A DNA stretch of 64,000 nt from assembly GCF_029323795.1 (NCBI RefSeq), contig NZ_CP119758.1, forward strand, positions 2,604,001 to 2,668,000, written 5' to 3'. Both the position numbers and the translations under genes were made by a program. Source of the stretch: Zobellia alginiliquefaciens. Its GTDB lineage: Bacteria; Bacteroidota; Bacteroidia; Flavobacteriales; Flavobacteriaceae. The notes beneath the pieces were generated by a model, which was not told the DNA's origin, ran no database searches, and worked only from the letters and a program-made list of their open reading frames with translations. Positions 26,379 through 36,969 of the stretch are shown here, piece after piece. Every line of letters starts with the position of its first letter. The first letter of the stretch is position 1.

Positions 26379-26774
26379 TTATTCGGAGCTTTCTAGTTTA
26401 GATTCCATTAGTTTTTGGCGTATGATCTCAAATTCCCTATTGAGCTCATGCTCATCTATAGGTTTTTTAAGAATGTGTAACGGCTCGGTTTTTTTGGCGT
26501 TCTCCAAAGTGCTGTAATCTGAATTTCCCGTAATGTAAACAAACGGAATATTATATTTTTCCTTTAGGATAGCTGCGGTTTCAATTCCATTTATACCTCC
26601 GGAAAGGCCTATGTCCAATAGCACTACGTTGGGCATATAGTGTTCTGCAATAGAAAGCGCGTCTTCTCCGTTGTCTGCCGTTCTAACGTGTGTATCGCCC
26701 ACATTGGTGATAATGTGCTCTATGAACATCTGAATGATTAGGTTGTCTTCTACAATTAGGACTTTTAGTTTCAT
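26379..26774 (-). CDS. single-domain response regulator
   Basis: This is a receiver-only protein of 131 residues (CheY-like) with the acidic pair E9-D10, phosphorylation site D54 (VVLLDIGLSG), T82 and K104 (LKKP). The pattern VEDNLIIQMFIEHIITNVG resembles receivers paired with HisKA_2 kinases in Bacteroidota. The ATG at 26774 is chosen; the frame could begin at a TTG inside the kinase gene (26795), which is less likely. It begins 4 bp after the kinase stop codon, so the two form one operon. With no output domain it must act through protein contacts or a phosphorelay. Confidence 0.9.
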   Translation of the reverse strand: MKLKVLIVEDNLIIQMFIEHIITNVGDTHVRTADNGEDALSIAEHYMPNVVLLDIGLSGGINGIETAAILKEKYNIPFVYITGNSDYSTLENAKKTEPLHILKKPIDEHELNREFEIIRQKLMESKLESSE

Positions 26775-26778
26775 AGCG

Positions 26779-28344
26779 TCAGGATATCTGTTCAATTTCT
26801 TGAAACGTTATTATATAGTGCGTGCCGTTCTCGGTATTATCTTTTTCAATTGTTCCTTTTAGTTGTAGGGTTAACATATGAATTAATTTCAGTCCCAAAG
26901 ATTTGGTGTTTCTAAAATCGATTTCATCTGAAAAGCCAGTTCCGTTATCGCCAATATGCAAAAGGAAGTTGGGGTATTTCAATTTTTCAAACTTTATAGA
27001 AATGGTTCCCTCGTCCTTGTTTTTGAATCCATATTTTAAGGAATTGGTAATGATTTCATTTACCATAAGCCCAAGCGGAACCGAGGTGTCTAGGTTCAGA
27101 TGCAATTCTTCTGCTTCAATATGTAAATCAATTTTTTTGTCGGACCCCTTCATAGAAGCTATTAAGGTCGTTGCCAATTGTTTTACATAGTCCCCATAGT
27201 TTATGCGGCTAAGGTCTTTGGAGCGGTACAGCATTTCATGAATGATGGCCATAGAGTTAATGCGGTACTGACTGTACCTAAAAAGCCCTTTAATTTTATC
27301 GTCTTTTATAAAACTGGATTGTAAGCTCAACAAACTGGTAATGACCTGTAAGTTGTTTTTCACCCTATGGTGGATCTCTTTTAAAAGGGTATCGCGCTCA
27401 TTCAAACGGCTTTTTATAGTTTGGTTTAATGAATCTATGTAGGTGTTCTTTTTATAAAGCATGTAAATGATACACAGGAACAGTATAATTCCAATGGTTA
27501 AAATGGCTGCCGTGGTATAGTTGGATTTTTTATAATCTGCCATTTGTTGGCGTATGGAAGCAATATCCGGCTTGGTGTACAATGTCCAAGTTTGATTTCC
27601 TTCTAGACTGACTTTCCTTTTTACATATAAAGCATCTCCGTAGCGATCTCTTTTTGATAGGTTCAATTTAGAGGGGGCATAGAGGGTTTCGTTATCGCCG
27701 CTATAAAACACCACTTTTTTGGAATTTAGAAAGCCAATATCCTGCCCCTTAAAATTCTCAAGCCAATTTTTGGCGTTTAGGTTTAGGCCAACAATACCAT
27801 ATAGTTCCTTATCTATATAAATCGGGGTGAAAAAACGAACCGTGGGTCTATGTGGAAGTTCAATAGTGTCATTTTCAATATTCAGGTTCATATTACTAAT
27901 ATGAACATCGCCTTTAGCTAGCTTTAAGGTCTTTTTAAAATAATCTCGATTTCCCTTAAATTGAAAGGTAGAGGCAACCGTACTGTCTTTGTTTTCTATC
28001 CGTATGACCTCCATTCCCTTTAAATCAATAAAGCGGGCCTGAAAATAATTGCTGTCGGTATTCAGAAAATGCCTGAGCTTTTTCTGGGTAACCTCTAAGG
28101 GTACATCTGTTTTAAGGTCTAACTCTACTAATTTACTTAGAAAAGTGACATTTTTCTTGCTGATATTATATAGTTCGAAAAGGCGCGATTCAGCATCTTT
28201 CAGCTTATTCTTGGCCTTGATCTCTTCAACTAACGTAATATTTTTGTGAAAAAGCTCAATACGCTGAAGCGAAAGATTCCATATGATAATACAGGTAATC
28301 AAGAATAAGATGGCCGATGTGATGATTAATTTTTTCCCCATCAA
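26779..28344 (-). CDS. sensor histidine kinase (HisKA_2/HATPase, LytS/HWE-like group)
   Basis: This is a membrane sensor kinase of 521 residues. TM1 spans about residues 5-24, a periplasmic Cache-like sensor 30-270, and TM2 279-296. The phosphoacceptor helix has EIHHRVKNNLQVITSLLSLQ (H325/H326), the signature of the HisKA_2 family. The HATPase_c domain carries the N-box PLGLMVNEIITNSLKYGF and the G-box GDNGTGFSD. It is followed by its partner receiver gene. The ligand is unknown; the sensor contains FFTPIYIDKELYGIVGLNLN, typical of Cache folds. A possible -7 box TAATTTTG lies at 28381-28388 on the minus strand. Confidence 0.9.
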   Translation of the reverse strand: MMGKKLIITSAILFLITCIIIWNLSLQRIELFHKNITLVEEIKAKNKLKDAESRLFELYNISKKNVTFLSKLVELDLKTDVPLEVTQKKLRHFLNTDSNYFQARFIDLKGMEVIRIENKDSTVASTFQFKGNRDYFKKTLKLAKGDVHISNMNLNIENDTIELPHRPTVRFFTPIYIDKELYGIVGLNLNAKNWLENFKGQDIGFLNSKKVVFYSGDNETLYAPSKLNLSKRDRYGDALYVKRKVSLEGNQTWTLYTKPDIASIRQQMADYKKSNYTTAAILTIGIILFLCIIYMLYKKNTYIDSLNQTIKSRLNERDTLLKEIHHRVKNNLQVITSLLSLQSSFIKDDKIKGLFRYSQYRINSMAIIHEMLYRSKDLSRINYGDYVKQLATTLIASMKGSDKKIDLHIEAEELHLNLDTSVPLGLMVNEIITNSLKYGFKNKDEGTISIKFEKLKYPNFLLHIGDNGTGFSDEIDFRNTKSLGLKLIHMLTLQLKGTIEKDNTENGTHYIITFQEIEQIS

Positions 28345-28592
28345 TAGCTAATTATTCTCGTATTTTGTGTGGTATGCTATCAAAATTACGAATGTTAATA
28401 AGTGGTTTGGTCTTTTAAATATACCGCTATTTGCAAGCACTTTGGTGTTAAGGAGAAGTTAAAAATGTAGTCTTTTTACTACTTTTCGGTTTTAAAGTTA
28501 ACAATTGGTCTGGTTGTGCTCCTATACGTCTGATTATCAAAAATCTAATTTAAGGGAAAGTAGGGTCTCTTGTTAATAAAATATACAGGATA

Positions 28593-30689
28593 CTATTCAA
28601 TATCCAATAAAATATCTAGGATAAGAATGGCGGCTTCCGTAATTTTTGTGCCCGGCCCAAATACGGCAATAGCACCGCTTTCAAATAAATAGGAATAATC
28701 CTGCTTGGGAATAACCCCGCCAACCACCACCATAATATCATCCCGGCCCTGATTTTTTAGTTCTGAAATAACTTCGGGCACCAAGGTCTTGTGTCCCCCG
28801 GCCAAAGAAGAGATACCTAAAATGTGCACATCATTCTCTACGGCTTGTTTGGCTACTTCTGCAGGAGTTTGGAACAGCGGACCAATATCTACGTCAAAAC
28901 CTAAATCCGCATAGCCCGTTGCAATTACTTTGGCTCCACGGTCATGTCCATCTTGCCCCATTTTTGCTACCAAAATACGGGGGCGTCTTCCTTCTTGTGC
29001 GGCAAACTGGTCTGAAAGCTCACATGCCTTTTTAAAACTACCGTCTTCTTTAATTTCCTTTGAATACACGCCTGAAATAGATTGAATAGTTGCTCTGTAC
29101 CTGCCAAAAACCGTTTCTAGGGCGCTACTTATTTCGCCTAAAGTAGCACGGTGTCTAGCAGCTTCTACTGCTAAAGCTAATAAATTTTCATCTGTAGTCG
29201 TATCTATTGAGTCGGTCATTTTTTGATGTGCGGCAGCGGTAAGTGCGTTAAGTGCATGCGCTACTTTTTCATCGTTCCGTTCCTGTTTTATGTGTTGAAG
29301 GCGCGCCAGTTGCTTTTTGCGTACCGCATTATTATCCACCTCTAAAATTTGAAGTCCGTCTTCCTCTTCCGTTTGGTATTTGTTTACGCCAACAATACTA
29401 TCTTGACCGCTATCTATCCGTGCCTGTTTTTTTGCTGCCGTTTCTTCAATGCGCATTTTGGGTATGCCCATTTCTATGGCTTTGGTCATACCGCCCATCT
29501 CCTCAATTTCTTCAATAAGCTCCCAAGCTTTGTGGGCTAGGTCTTCCGTTAGTTTTTCCACATAAAAACTACCAGCCCAAGGGTCTACTGTTTTTGTGAT
29601 TTTTGTTTCTTCTCTCAGATATAGCTGAGTGTTGCGGGCAATACGTGCGGAGAAATCTGTGGGCAGCGCAATGGCTTCGTCCAGCGCATTGGTATGTAAA
29701 CTTTGGGTGCCTCCCAATACGGCGGATAGGGCTTCAATAGTAGTACGTGCCACATTATTGAACGGGTCCTGTGCCGTAAGACTCCATCCGCTGGTCTGGC
29801 AGTGCGTGCGGAGCGACATGGATTTGTTGCTCTTTGGATGGAACTGTTTTACCAGTTTTGCCCATAGCATTCGCCCTGCACGCAGTTTGGCAATTTCCGT
29901 AAAATGGTCCATGCCAATTCCCCAAAAGAAAGAAAGCCTAGGTGCGAAACTATCAATGTCAAGTCCCGCTTTTAGACCTGTACGAATGTATTCCAGTCCA
30001 TCGGCTAAGGTATAGGCCAGTTCCAGCTCTGCCGTGGCACCCGCTTCGTGCATATGATATCCTGAAATGCTGATACTATTGAATTTGGGCATATGTTCGC
30101 TCGTATATCGAAAAATATCCGAAATAATAGCCATGGAAGGCGCAGGTGGGTAGATATAAGTATTACGCACCATAAATTCCTTTAAAATATCATTCTGTAT
30201 GGTACCTGTCAGTTCATTTAGGGAAACGCCTTGTTCTTCCGCGGCAACAATATAAAAAGCCATAATGGGAAGCACGGCCCCGTTCATGGTCATGGAAACG
30301 GACATCTCATTCAACGGAATACCATCAAAGAGAATCTTCATGTCCTCTACCGTGTCTATGGCCACACCAGCTTTGCCTACATCGCCCACCACACGTTCAT
30401 GGTCACTGTCATACCCACGATGTGTGGCCAGGTCAAAGGCAATGGAAAGTCCTTTTTGACCTGCTTTTAGGTTTCTTCGGTAAAAGGCATTGCTCTCTTC
30501 CGCGGTAGAGAATCCCGCATATTGTCTTATGGTCCACGGGCGTTGTACATACATAGTACTGTACGGGCCACGTAAAAAAGGAGGTCTTCCGGCAGCAAAG
30601 TTCAGGTGCTCAAAATTTTCCTCATTTAGCAAGGTGTCCGGCTGTACCGCAGATTTATTAAAGGCGATATGTTGAATGTCTTTTCTCAT
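28593..30689 (-). CDS. mutB: methylmalonyl-CoA mutase large (B12-binding) subunit
   Basis: This is the catalytic subunit that interconverts (R)-methylmalonyl-CoA and succinyl-CoA, 698 residues. The N-terminal TIM barrel shows [24 protein letters not shown] and the substrate-loop region [19 protein letters not shown]. The C-terminal B12 domain has [20 protein letters not shown], in which DxHxxG holds the cobalt-coordinating histidine. The ATG at 30689 ([10 protein letters not shown]) is preferred over a GTG three codons upstream. It follows the small-subunit gene by 30 bp on the same strand. The pathway is propionate/succinate metabolism; epimerase and meaB genes are not in this window. Confidence 0.96.
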   Translation of the reverse strand: MRKDIQHIAFNKSAVQPDTLLNEENFEHLNFAAGRPPFLRGPYSTMYVQRPWTIRQYAGFSTAEESNAFYRRNLKAGQKGLSIAFDLATHRGYDSDHERVVGDVGKAGVAIDTVEDMKILFDGIPLNEMSVSMTMNGAVLPIMAFYIVAAEEQGVSLNELTGTIQNDILKEFMVRNTYIYPPAPSMAIISDIFRYTSEHMPKFNSISISGYHMHEAGATAELELAYTLADGLEYIRTGLKAGLDIDSFAPRLSFFWGIGMDHFTEIAKLRAGRMLWAKLVKQFHPKSNKSMSLRTHCQTSGWSLTAQDPFNNVARTTIEALSAVLGGTQSLHTNALDEAIALPTDFSARIARNTQLYLREETKITKTVDPWAGSFYVEKLTEDLAHKAWELIEEIEEMGGMTKAIEMGIPKMRIEETAAKKQARIDSGQDSIVGVNKYQTEEEDGLQILEVDNNAVRKKQLARLQHIKQERNDEKVAHALNALTAAAHQKMTDSIDTTTDENLLALAVEAARHRATLGEISSALETVFGRYRATIQSISGVYSKEIKEDGSFKKACELSDQFAAQEGRRPRILVAKMGQDGHDRGAKVIATGYADLGFDVDIGPLFQTPAEVAKQAVENDVHILGISSLAGGHKTLVPEVISELKNQGRDDIMVVVGGVIPKQDYSYLFESGAIAVFGPGTKITEAAILILDILLDIE

Positions 30690-30719
30690 ATAATGCACAT
30701 CTCTATGTTATAGAGGTTT

Positions 30720-32111
30720 TTAGCCCTGCCAACCTTCATTTTTAAGTCGTTCCCGCTCTAGGGCTTCCGTCAGTCTACTTTCTAAAATAGGCTCGATTAA
30801 AGTTTTTGCTTTTCGCTTGGAACCAAAAGGAGGCTTTTTCAATTGGTTTTTCATACGGTCATCAGAACTGGAGTATCTATTGGAACCTACTAATATCTCC
30901 TTTTCACTATTGAATTTTGCTTGTTCTTTTTGGGCACTCTCCCTTATTTTTTTCTGAAGGGTATGGTATTTTAACTGTTTTAGAAATCCCCCATTCGCTT
31001 CCATATCCTTAAAGAGAATTAGTGCTTTCTCCGCAAGTTGGTCTGTTAGGCTTTCTATGTAATAGGAGCCTATGGCAGGGTTTTGTAGCGATTTAAAATA
31101 ACTTTCCTCCTTAAGGAGTAGCAACTGATTTCTAGCGATGCGTTCCGCAAATGAATTGTTATTATGATAGATAAAATCATAGTTAAGATTACAAACGCTA
31201 TCGGCACCTCCCAAAATAGCGGACATACATTCCGTTGTGGTGCGGATCATATTCATATTATAATCATAGAGCGTCTTGTTTCGTTTGGAAGGCGTTGCTT
31301 CTATGCGGCAATCGGCGGTAATATCATATTCAGCAGCAAGTAATTTCCAGAGTTTTCGTAGGGCACGTAATTTGGCGATTTCAAAAAAATAGTTGCCGCC
31401 CATGGCCATTTTAAAGGTAATGGATTCTAATTTTGAACCAAAACGATGCAAATATTCATTGGCATGTGCTAAGGCATAGGCCAGTTGCTGTATCATGTTT
31501 CCCCCCGCATTTTGGTACAGTTCCGCATTTACGGTAACCACTTTTTTTGGCGATGGCGTTTGAGTGGCTTGCAAAAGCTGTTGGAGGATTTCAAAATCCT
31601 CGGCCATATTCGTAAACCAATTCCCCGTAGCTGCGAGATGCCCAATGGGATCCATGTGAAAGGAGATAGGATAATTTTCTTGGGATAACAAATGTGTCAG
31701 TTTCTGCATGCCTTCAGTAGAAGCACTTTCAAATTGACAATGAATCGCAACCGATTGGCAATCGATATTCCTGAGTAGTGCCTTCAGGTCCATATCTGGC
31801 GAAGGCAAGGTGAACCATATACTTTCTGCACCACCGGCAATGGCATGAATAGCATTCTTGTTCGCCATAGAAAGCTCACGAACCACAATATGTTGCGTTA
31901 TGAGCCAATTGTTATGAGCTGTTCGCGAAGACTGATTTTGACCTTCCAAATCATCGGCATGATAAAAGGGCTTCACTTTTATGCCCTCGGGGGACTCCCA
32001 AACCAATTTTTCATTGTAATCGGCACCTTTCAATTCATATTGAATGTTTTGTTTCCACGCTTTCGCGGAAACTTCTTGAAAATCAGTAAACAATTTTTGT
32101 TTCATGCCCAT
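30720..32111 (-). CDS. mutA: methylmalonyl-CoA mutase small subunit
   Basis: This is the non-catalytic partner of the mutase, 463 residues. It keeps the barrel-like half (FQEVSAKAWKQNIQYELKGADYNEKLVWESPEG ... TTECMSAILGGADSVCNLNYD ... ERIARNQLLLLKEES) but lacks the DxHxxG B12 domain. It is therefore shorter than the small subunits that keep a degenerate cobalamin domain. A second in-frame ATG two codons later (32105, MKQKLFTDF) is an equally likely start. It lies immediately upstream of mutB in one operon. Confidence 0.92.
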   Translation of the reverse strand: MGMKQKLFTDFQEVSAKAWKQNIQYELKGADYNEKLVWESPEGIKVKPFYHADDLEGQNQSSRTAHNNWLITQHIVVRELSMANKNAIHAIAGGAESIWFTLPSPDMDLKALLRNIDCQSVAIHCQFESASTEGMQKLTHLLSQENYPISFHMDPIGHLAATGNWFTNMAEDFEILQQLLQATQTPSPKKVVTVNAELYQNAGGNMIQQLAYALAHANEYLHRFGSKLESITFKMAMGGNYFFEIAKLRALRKLWKLLAAEYDITADCRIEATPSKRNKTLYDYNMNMIRTTTECMSAILGGADSVCNLNYDFIYHNNNSFAERIARNQLLLLKEESYFKSLQNPAIGSYYIESLTDQLAEKALILFKDMEANGGFLKQLKYHTLQKKIRESAQKEQAKFNSEKEILVGSNRYSSSDDRMKNQLKKPPFGSKRKAKTLIEPILESRLTEALERERLKNEGWQG

Positions 32112-32193
32112 AGACTATACCAATCGTTCATGAAAAGTACGATTTTAAGATTTAGTTTAAAAGTATTTCCTGTTGGCCCCCAACTAGAGATTT

Positions 32194-33366
32194 CTAATTT
32201 ATTTGCTGCCAGTCCTTTCCATCACTTTGCAACCATAAAACACCCTCGTTTTTTGTGCTGAAGGATTTTTCTCCATTAGGTGTGATGTAGGGAACATTTA
32301 ATCTGGTCTTTGTTCCTCCTAAATCTTTAACTATATATATATGACCAAGATTCTGGTCGCCGGGTAATGGCAAAGTAAGATGTTCAACAATTTTATCTAA
32401 AATTACCGTATAGTCATTAGTGGTTAATGATACTTTGTGGTTAGAGAGTCTTCTAATGTTGGTTTCAATCTTATTTTGTTTAGCTACTGTTCCATTACGA
32501 CCAATAATTGCTCCATCAACTCTTAGGTCACCACCTACATGTAAAGTTGCTTGTGGATTGGTAACCATTATCCCTACTTTGTTGCCGTCAGTAACTCTGA
32601 CAACTTCACGGCCCTCTGAGGCCATGGCTACAGCGCCAGACCCAGGAACGAACAGTCCGGAATTGAAACTTCCAGTAAAATGATAGGAAGGAAAGCTTGC
32701 CGTACCAAATGAACTAGAAATTCTTGCTGCTTTCAAAATCCCATTGACTTCGAGTTCATTTGAAGGTTTGTTCGTGCCTATGCCTAATCTTTTATTAGTG
32801 TTGTCCCAGAATAAATCTTCATTAGCTTCAAAAGGCGCACCATTGTTTTGGTTCGCAAAAAATATAGAACCTGGTGTTCCTATGTGGCCACCGTCCAATA
32901 TGCCTGTATTAATAATAGTTTCTTGGTTATTCTCATCAAAATAGGTGTAAGTTCCATTTCCATTGTCAACAAAACGGGTTATAGTCTCTGGGCTGCTATC
33001 AAATGTTATGGAGCCGGAACTTGTATTAAAACTAAATGTTCCGTCATTATGATCAATTATTGAAAATTCACCAGAATAATCACAAAGGTTTGTCCATGAA
33101 TTACCGTTGTAATAAAATATACAAGCTTCAGTAGTGTTGTATACAATAGCACCCTCCATAGGGGAGATGGCCAGCATTTGCTCATTGCTTACTCTGCTAA
33201 GCACTAAGGCATGCGTTGTACTTTCTAATTCAAGTAATGATGCATGGTCTATTTCTTCTGGGTTATCTCCAATCTTTACCTGTGCATTTGTTGTCGATAC
33301 CAGAAATAGAAATACTATACAGGATAGGTAAATGAGATAGGGGGAATTTCTCAAAAATCTTATCAA
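32194..33366 (-). CDS. secreted protein of unknown function with tail-fibre-like repeats
   Basis: I do not recognise a named family. The 390-residue protein has a signal peptide (LIYLSCIVFLFLVSTTNA) followed by VKIGDNPEEIDHASLLELEST. This opening, with ALVLSRVSNEQM and GAIVYNTTEACIFYYNGNSWTNL, is common in secreted flavobacterial proteins. The middle has RLGIGTNKPSNELEVNGILKAARIS and NPQATLHVGGDLRVDGAI, beta-helical stretches like those in phage tail fibres and intramolecular-chaperone proteins. No C-terminal sorting domain is seen. It probably forms an extracellular or surface structure. It lies 82 bp upstream of mutA on the same strand. Confidence 0.7.
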   Translation of the reverse strand: MIRFLRNSPYLIYLSCIVFLFLVSTTNAQVKIGDNPEEIDHASLLELESTTHALVLSRVSNEQMLAISPMEGAIVYNTTEACIFYYNGNSWTNLCDYSGEFSIIDHNDGTFSFNTSSGSITFDSSPETITRFVDNGNGTYTYFDENNQETIINTGILDGGHIGTPGSIFFANQNNGAPFEANEDLFWDNTNKRLGIGTNKPSNELEVNGILKAARISSSFGTASFPSYHFTGSFNSGLFVPGSGAVAMASEGREVVRVTDGNKVGIMVTNPQATLHVGGDLRVDGAIIGRNGTVAKQNKIETNIRRLSNHKVSLTTNDYTVILDKIVEHLTLPLPGDQNLGHIYIVKDLGGTKTRLNVPYITPNGEKSFSTKNEGVLWLQSDGKDWQQIN

Positions 33367-34048
33367 AATGAATATTTTATACTATATACGCATAAAATCA
33401 TCATTTTGACGAAAAAACCCCCTTTTTTTTGTTGATTTGCTTTGTTTGTGGTTTTTGCTAAGCCTTTAAATTTTTCACGTACGGACTCTGTTTGGCGTGC
33501 CAGAAATGTAACTGGATCGTATTGAATATCTTCGAATCTAGACAGTGAAACGTAAGAAGATTTGTTTAGAAAGCTAAAGTTATAAATAGAAGAGCAAGCA
33601 TTTTATTTAAAGGGCATTGTTTATAATAAGGAGTGTGAAAAAAAAGCATTATTATGAACGTTACAAAACCCGATATGTTAATTATTATATAGATAATAAT
33701 TAAGAGGTAGGGCCACTTTTTCCAAAGTAATAATAACATTTTTTTTCATAAAAACCTGTAAGACGGATTTTTGTTAACATATCCGCAATGAGGTTTAAAT
33801 AGTACTTTAAATTAGAGGTGAGTTAACTTTCTTTTATACAAAAGATTATGTTTATTTGAGGCTTGAAAAATACATTACAAAAAGTGTGTAGCGAATGGTT
33901 TGTTAGATAGGGTTGTAAATGCTTTTACATGGAACTGTATAATATTTGTCTAAACAGAATCTGTTGATGTAGAGTTTTTGATTTTCAGAATTTTGTATAG
34001 AGATGTGAGAAATTAGGTGCAAGCTAAATCAATCAAATAATTAATTGA
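33367..34048. other. 682 bp AT-rich gene-free region between divergent genes
   Basis: No credible gene is seen on either strand. The stretch separates the divergent secreted-protein gene and the polysaccharide locus, and it must hold both promoters. A perfect 11 bp A/T inverted repeat, TTAATTATTAT/ATAATAATTAA with loop ATAG, lies at 33678-33703. The several hundred bases before the flippase gene could form a long regulated leader; this is inference. Confidence 0.5.
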
Positions 34049-35572
34049 ATGACCCCAGCAAATAGAGTAATAGTCAATACTGCAATCTTATATGGTCGTA
34101 TGGTATTGACCGTAGGGGTTTCTTTATATTCAACACGATTAATTTTGGATGCCCTTGGTAGTACGGATTACGGTATTTTTGAGTTGGTGGCGGGCATAAT
34201 TGCAGTGTTGGCATTTTTGAAAAATACAATGGCAACCTCCACCCAACGATTTTTATCTTTCTACCAAGGTAAGAACGATATTGAGAACCAAAAATCGGTA
34301 TTTGCCAACAGTCTTGCCATGCATGTAGCTTTAGGTCTTTTGATTGTTGTTGTTTTGGCTCTCTTGGAATCTTATCTATTCGAACATTTTCTGAATATTG
34401 CGGAAAATCGTATATACGCTGCTAAAATAGTCTACCGCACCATGTTGGCTTCGTTGTTGTTTAGTATGATTAACGTACCGTTTATGGGTACACTGGTGGC
34501 CCATGAAAATTTACTTTTTGTTGCAGTGGTAAATATTCTTGAGGCGTTACTTAAGTTGGCTATTGCTTTTATTCTAATTTCTCTACAGGGCAATAGGCTA
34601 ATCGCCTATAGTTATCTAATGGCCGCGCTGGCGTTTGTTACTTTAATATTGTACGTCGTATTCTGTATTAGAAAATATGACGAGTGTTCACTTAAAAATA
34701 CACAAATTAATAAAGAACAGATTAAAGAACTATCTTCATTTGCAGGGTGGAATCTTTTTGGAGCTTTATGTGGTTTGGGAAGAACCCAAGGTTTGGCAGT
34801 GCTGCTGAATATTTTCTTTGGTACGGTAATTAACGCGGCATATGGTATAGCGAATCAATTATCCGCACAAATGTATTTTTTGTCCGCAACCATGCTAAGA
34901 GCTTTAAACCCTCAGATTATGAAAAGTGAAGGGGTCGATGACAGGGAGAGAATGCTGCGGTTGTCTATGATAGCAAGTAAATTTGGCTTCTTTTTGGTGG
35001 CGATTATTGCAATACCCGCAATTTTTGAAATGAACTGCATATTAAAGTTCTGGTTAAAGGATGTGCCGGAGTTTACTACAATATTCGCACAACTTATTCT
35101 AGTTTCAATATTGTTGAACCAAATAACTATTGGTTTGCAATCCGCTCTTCAGGCAACTGGAAGAATCAAACTGTATCAAACCGTTGTTGGAGGTGTCATT
35201 TTAATGACGCTACCTGTTGCCTATATATTTTTGAAAATGGGTTTTCCCCCGTATTATGTTTTTGTTAGTTATCTGTGTTTAGAGGCAATAGGGGTTGGGC
35301 TTCGTATTTGGATAGCGCAAAAAATAGCACAGTTATCTGTTCCGTTATATCTAAAACGTGTAATGGTTGTAAGCATTGTTCCTTTAATCAGTAACATAGC
35401 TATATGTTGGCTAATAACAAGAAATTTAGAAATGGAATACCGGTTTTTACTAACGGGCTGTTTGTCTGCTATTGTTTTTACGACTAGTATCTATTTTTAT
35501 GGTCTTTATGAAGATGAGAAGACACTTTTGACTAAATTTTTTAATACAATAATGAATAAAGTTAGAAAATGA
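34049..35572 (+). CDS. polysaccharide flippase (Wzx-like, MATE/MOP superfamily)
   Basis: This is a 507-residue inner-membrane protein with 12-14 predicted helices. Its N-terminus, GRMVLTVGVSLYSTRLILDALGSTDYGIFELV, is characteristic of lipid-linked oligosaccharide flippases of Bacteroidota. It would move undecaprenyl-linked repeat units to the periplasm. It is the first gene of the polysaccharide operon. Its stop codon overlaps the next start (ATGA), which implies translational coupling with the FrhB-like gene. Confidence 0.9.
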   Translation: MTPANRVIVNTAILYGRMVLTVGVSLYSTRLILDALGSTDYGIFELVAGIIAVLAFLKNTMATSTQRFLSFYQGKNDIENQKSVFANSLAMHVALGLLIVVVLALLESYLFEHFLNIAENRIYAAKIVYRTMLASLLFSMINVPFMGTLVAHENLLFVAVVNILEALLKLAIAFILISLQGNRLIAYSYLMAALAFVTLILYVVFCIRKYDECSLKNTQINKEQIKELSSFAGWNLFGALCGLGRTQGLAVLLNIFFGTVINAAYGIANQLSAQMYFLSATMLRALNPQIMKSEGVDDRERMLRLSMIASKFGFFLVAIIAIPAIFEMNCILKFWLKDVPEFTTIFAQLILVSILLNQITIGLQSALQATGRIKLYQTVVGGVILMTLPVAYIFLKMGFPPYYVFVSYLCLEAIGVGLRIWIAQKIAQLSVPLYLKRVMVVSIVPLISNIAICWLITRNLEMEYRFLLTGCLSAIVFTTSIYFYGLYEDEKTLLTKFFNTIMNKVRK

Positions 35573-36966
35573 AGGATAACACGGAAATAAATAAACTGAA
35601 TGAGACTGTTATCAAAGGTGGGTATTGTGTGGGTTGTGGCGTTTGTGCCACTGTCAAAAATTCTCCTTTTGAAGTAAAGTTTGATGAATTCGCCAAGCTG
35701 CAAGCAACAATTAAAGAGGGTGCAAGCCTTGAAGATGATGTTGAAGTTTTAAAATTATGTCCTTTTTCTGATGAGAGCGAAAACGAAGATGAGATAGGAA
35801 AAGGTCTGTTTGGAGATACAAATGTGAAGCATGATAAACTAGGTTATATCAATTCAACATATGCCGGTCATGTAGACGAAGAGAGTTTTAGGGATAATGG
35901 TAGCTCAGGAGGTATGGGTTCTTGGGTGCTAACTGAACTCTTGAGACAAAACTTAGTTGATGGTATTATTCACGTCAAACCTAGTGAAGGAGATGTTTTA
36001 TTCAAATACACTATTTCTCGTACAACAGAAGAAATTTCTCAAGGTTCTTCTTCTAGGTACTATCCCATTGAAATGTCTGAAGTGATAAGCTTGATTAAAG
36101 AAAAAGCGGGAAGATATGCAATTGTCGGTTTACCCTGTTTTATAAAATCAATAAGATTACTTGCAAAGCAGGATGCTGTAATAAATGAAAGAATCAAATT
36201 TTGTATAGGTCTAGTTTGTGGTCATTTAAAGAGTGCACATTTCGGAAGTATGTGGGGCTGGCAACTTGGAGTTCATCCAGACGATTTGGAAAAGATAAAC
36301 TTTAGGCATAAACTTGATAATAATAACGCAAGTAAGTACGGTGTTAGTGTTTTAAGTAAGGATGATGATAATGAAATAATAAGCCCTCCATTGAACGAAT
36401 TATACGGTGCCAATTGGGGATGGGGCTTTTTTAAATATCAAGCTTGCGATTATTGTGACGATGTTGTTGGAGAAACTGCGGATATTTCTATTGGAGATGC
36501 ATGGCTACCGGAATATGTTAAGGACAGCAAAGGCACCAATGTTATAGTGGTTAGGGATAAAACGATATCACGTTTAATTGAAAAGGCTAGAGTGGAGAAA
36601 AAACTGCATTTTGATGAAATTACCCCGGAGAAAGTGGTTCAATCACAAAGTTCCGGTTTTAATCATAGAAGAGAGGGGCTAGCCTATCGTTTACAGTTAA
36701 AAGATAAGAATAATGAATGGCGGCCTGAAAAAAGAGTAAGCCCTAATGCAGACCATCTGAGTAAAAAGATTCAATTAAGACAAGAACTTCGTATGGACTT
36801 GGCGAATCAGAGTCATGTGGCATTCCAAGAGGCTTTGAAAAATGGCCAATTTAGCTTGTTCAAAAACAGGATGAATTCCATCGTAAAAGTTTACGAACAA
36901 ACTTATAAGATTACGTTGTTGAGAAAGGTTTTCAACCGCCTTAAAAAAACCTTAAATAAAATTTAA
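35569..36966 (+). CDS. FrhB-like (coenzyme F420 hydrogenase beta domain) polysaccharide protein
   Basis: This 465-residue protein belongs to the coenzyme F420 hydrogenase/dehydrogenase beta family, found in many polysaccharide loci next to pyruvyl transferases. The N-terminal cysteines C20, C23 and C26 (YCVGCGVCAT) and later LCPF could bind an iron-sulfur cluster. The C-terminal domain contains the conserved YQACDYCDDVVGETADISIGDAW. The biochemical job in glycan synthesis is not settled; a redox step on the sugar substrate is plausible. Its neighbours overlap or abut it (3 bp to the pyruvyl transferase). Confidence 0.85.
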   Translation: MKDNTEINKLNETVIKGGYCVGCGVCATVKNSPFEVKFDEFAKLQATIKEGASLEDDVEVLKLCPFSDESENEDEIGKGLFGDTNVKHDKLGYINSTYAGHVDEESFRDNGSSGGMGSWVLTELLRQNLVDGIIHVKPSEGDVLFKYTISRTTEEISQGSSSRYYPIEMSEVISLIKEKAGRYAIVGLPCFIKSIRLLAKQDAVINERIKFCIGLVCGHLKSAHFGSMWGWQLGVHPDDLEKINFRHKLDNNNASKYGVSVLSKDDDNEIISPPLNELYGANWGWGFFKYQACDYCDDVVGETADISIGDAWLPEYVKDSKGTNVIVVRDKTISRLIEKARVEKKLHFDEITPEKVVQSQSSGFNHRREGLAYRLQLKDKNNEWRPEKRVSPNADHLSKKIQLRQELRMDLANQSHVAFQEALKNGQFSLFKNRMNSIVKVYEQTYKITLLRKVFNRLKKTLNKI

Positions 36967-36969
36967 CAA

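Noticed and set aside
30720-32111. Mutase small subunit considered truncated
   Set aside because: The mutase domain is complete and in the usual order with mutB; only the degenerate cobalamin domain is absent, which is a normal variant.
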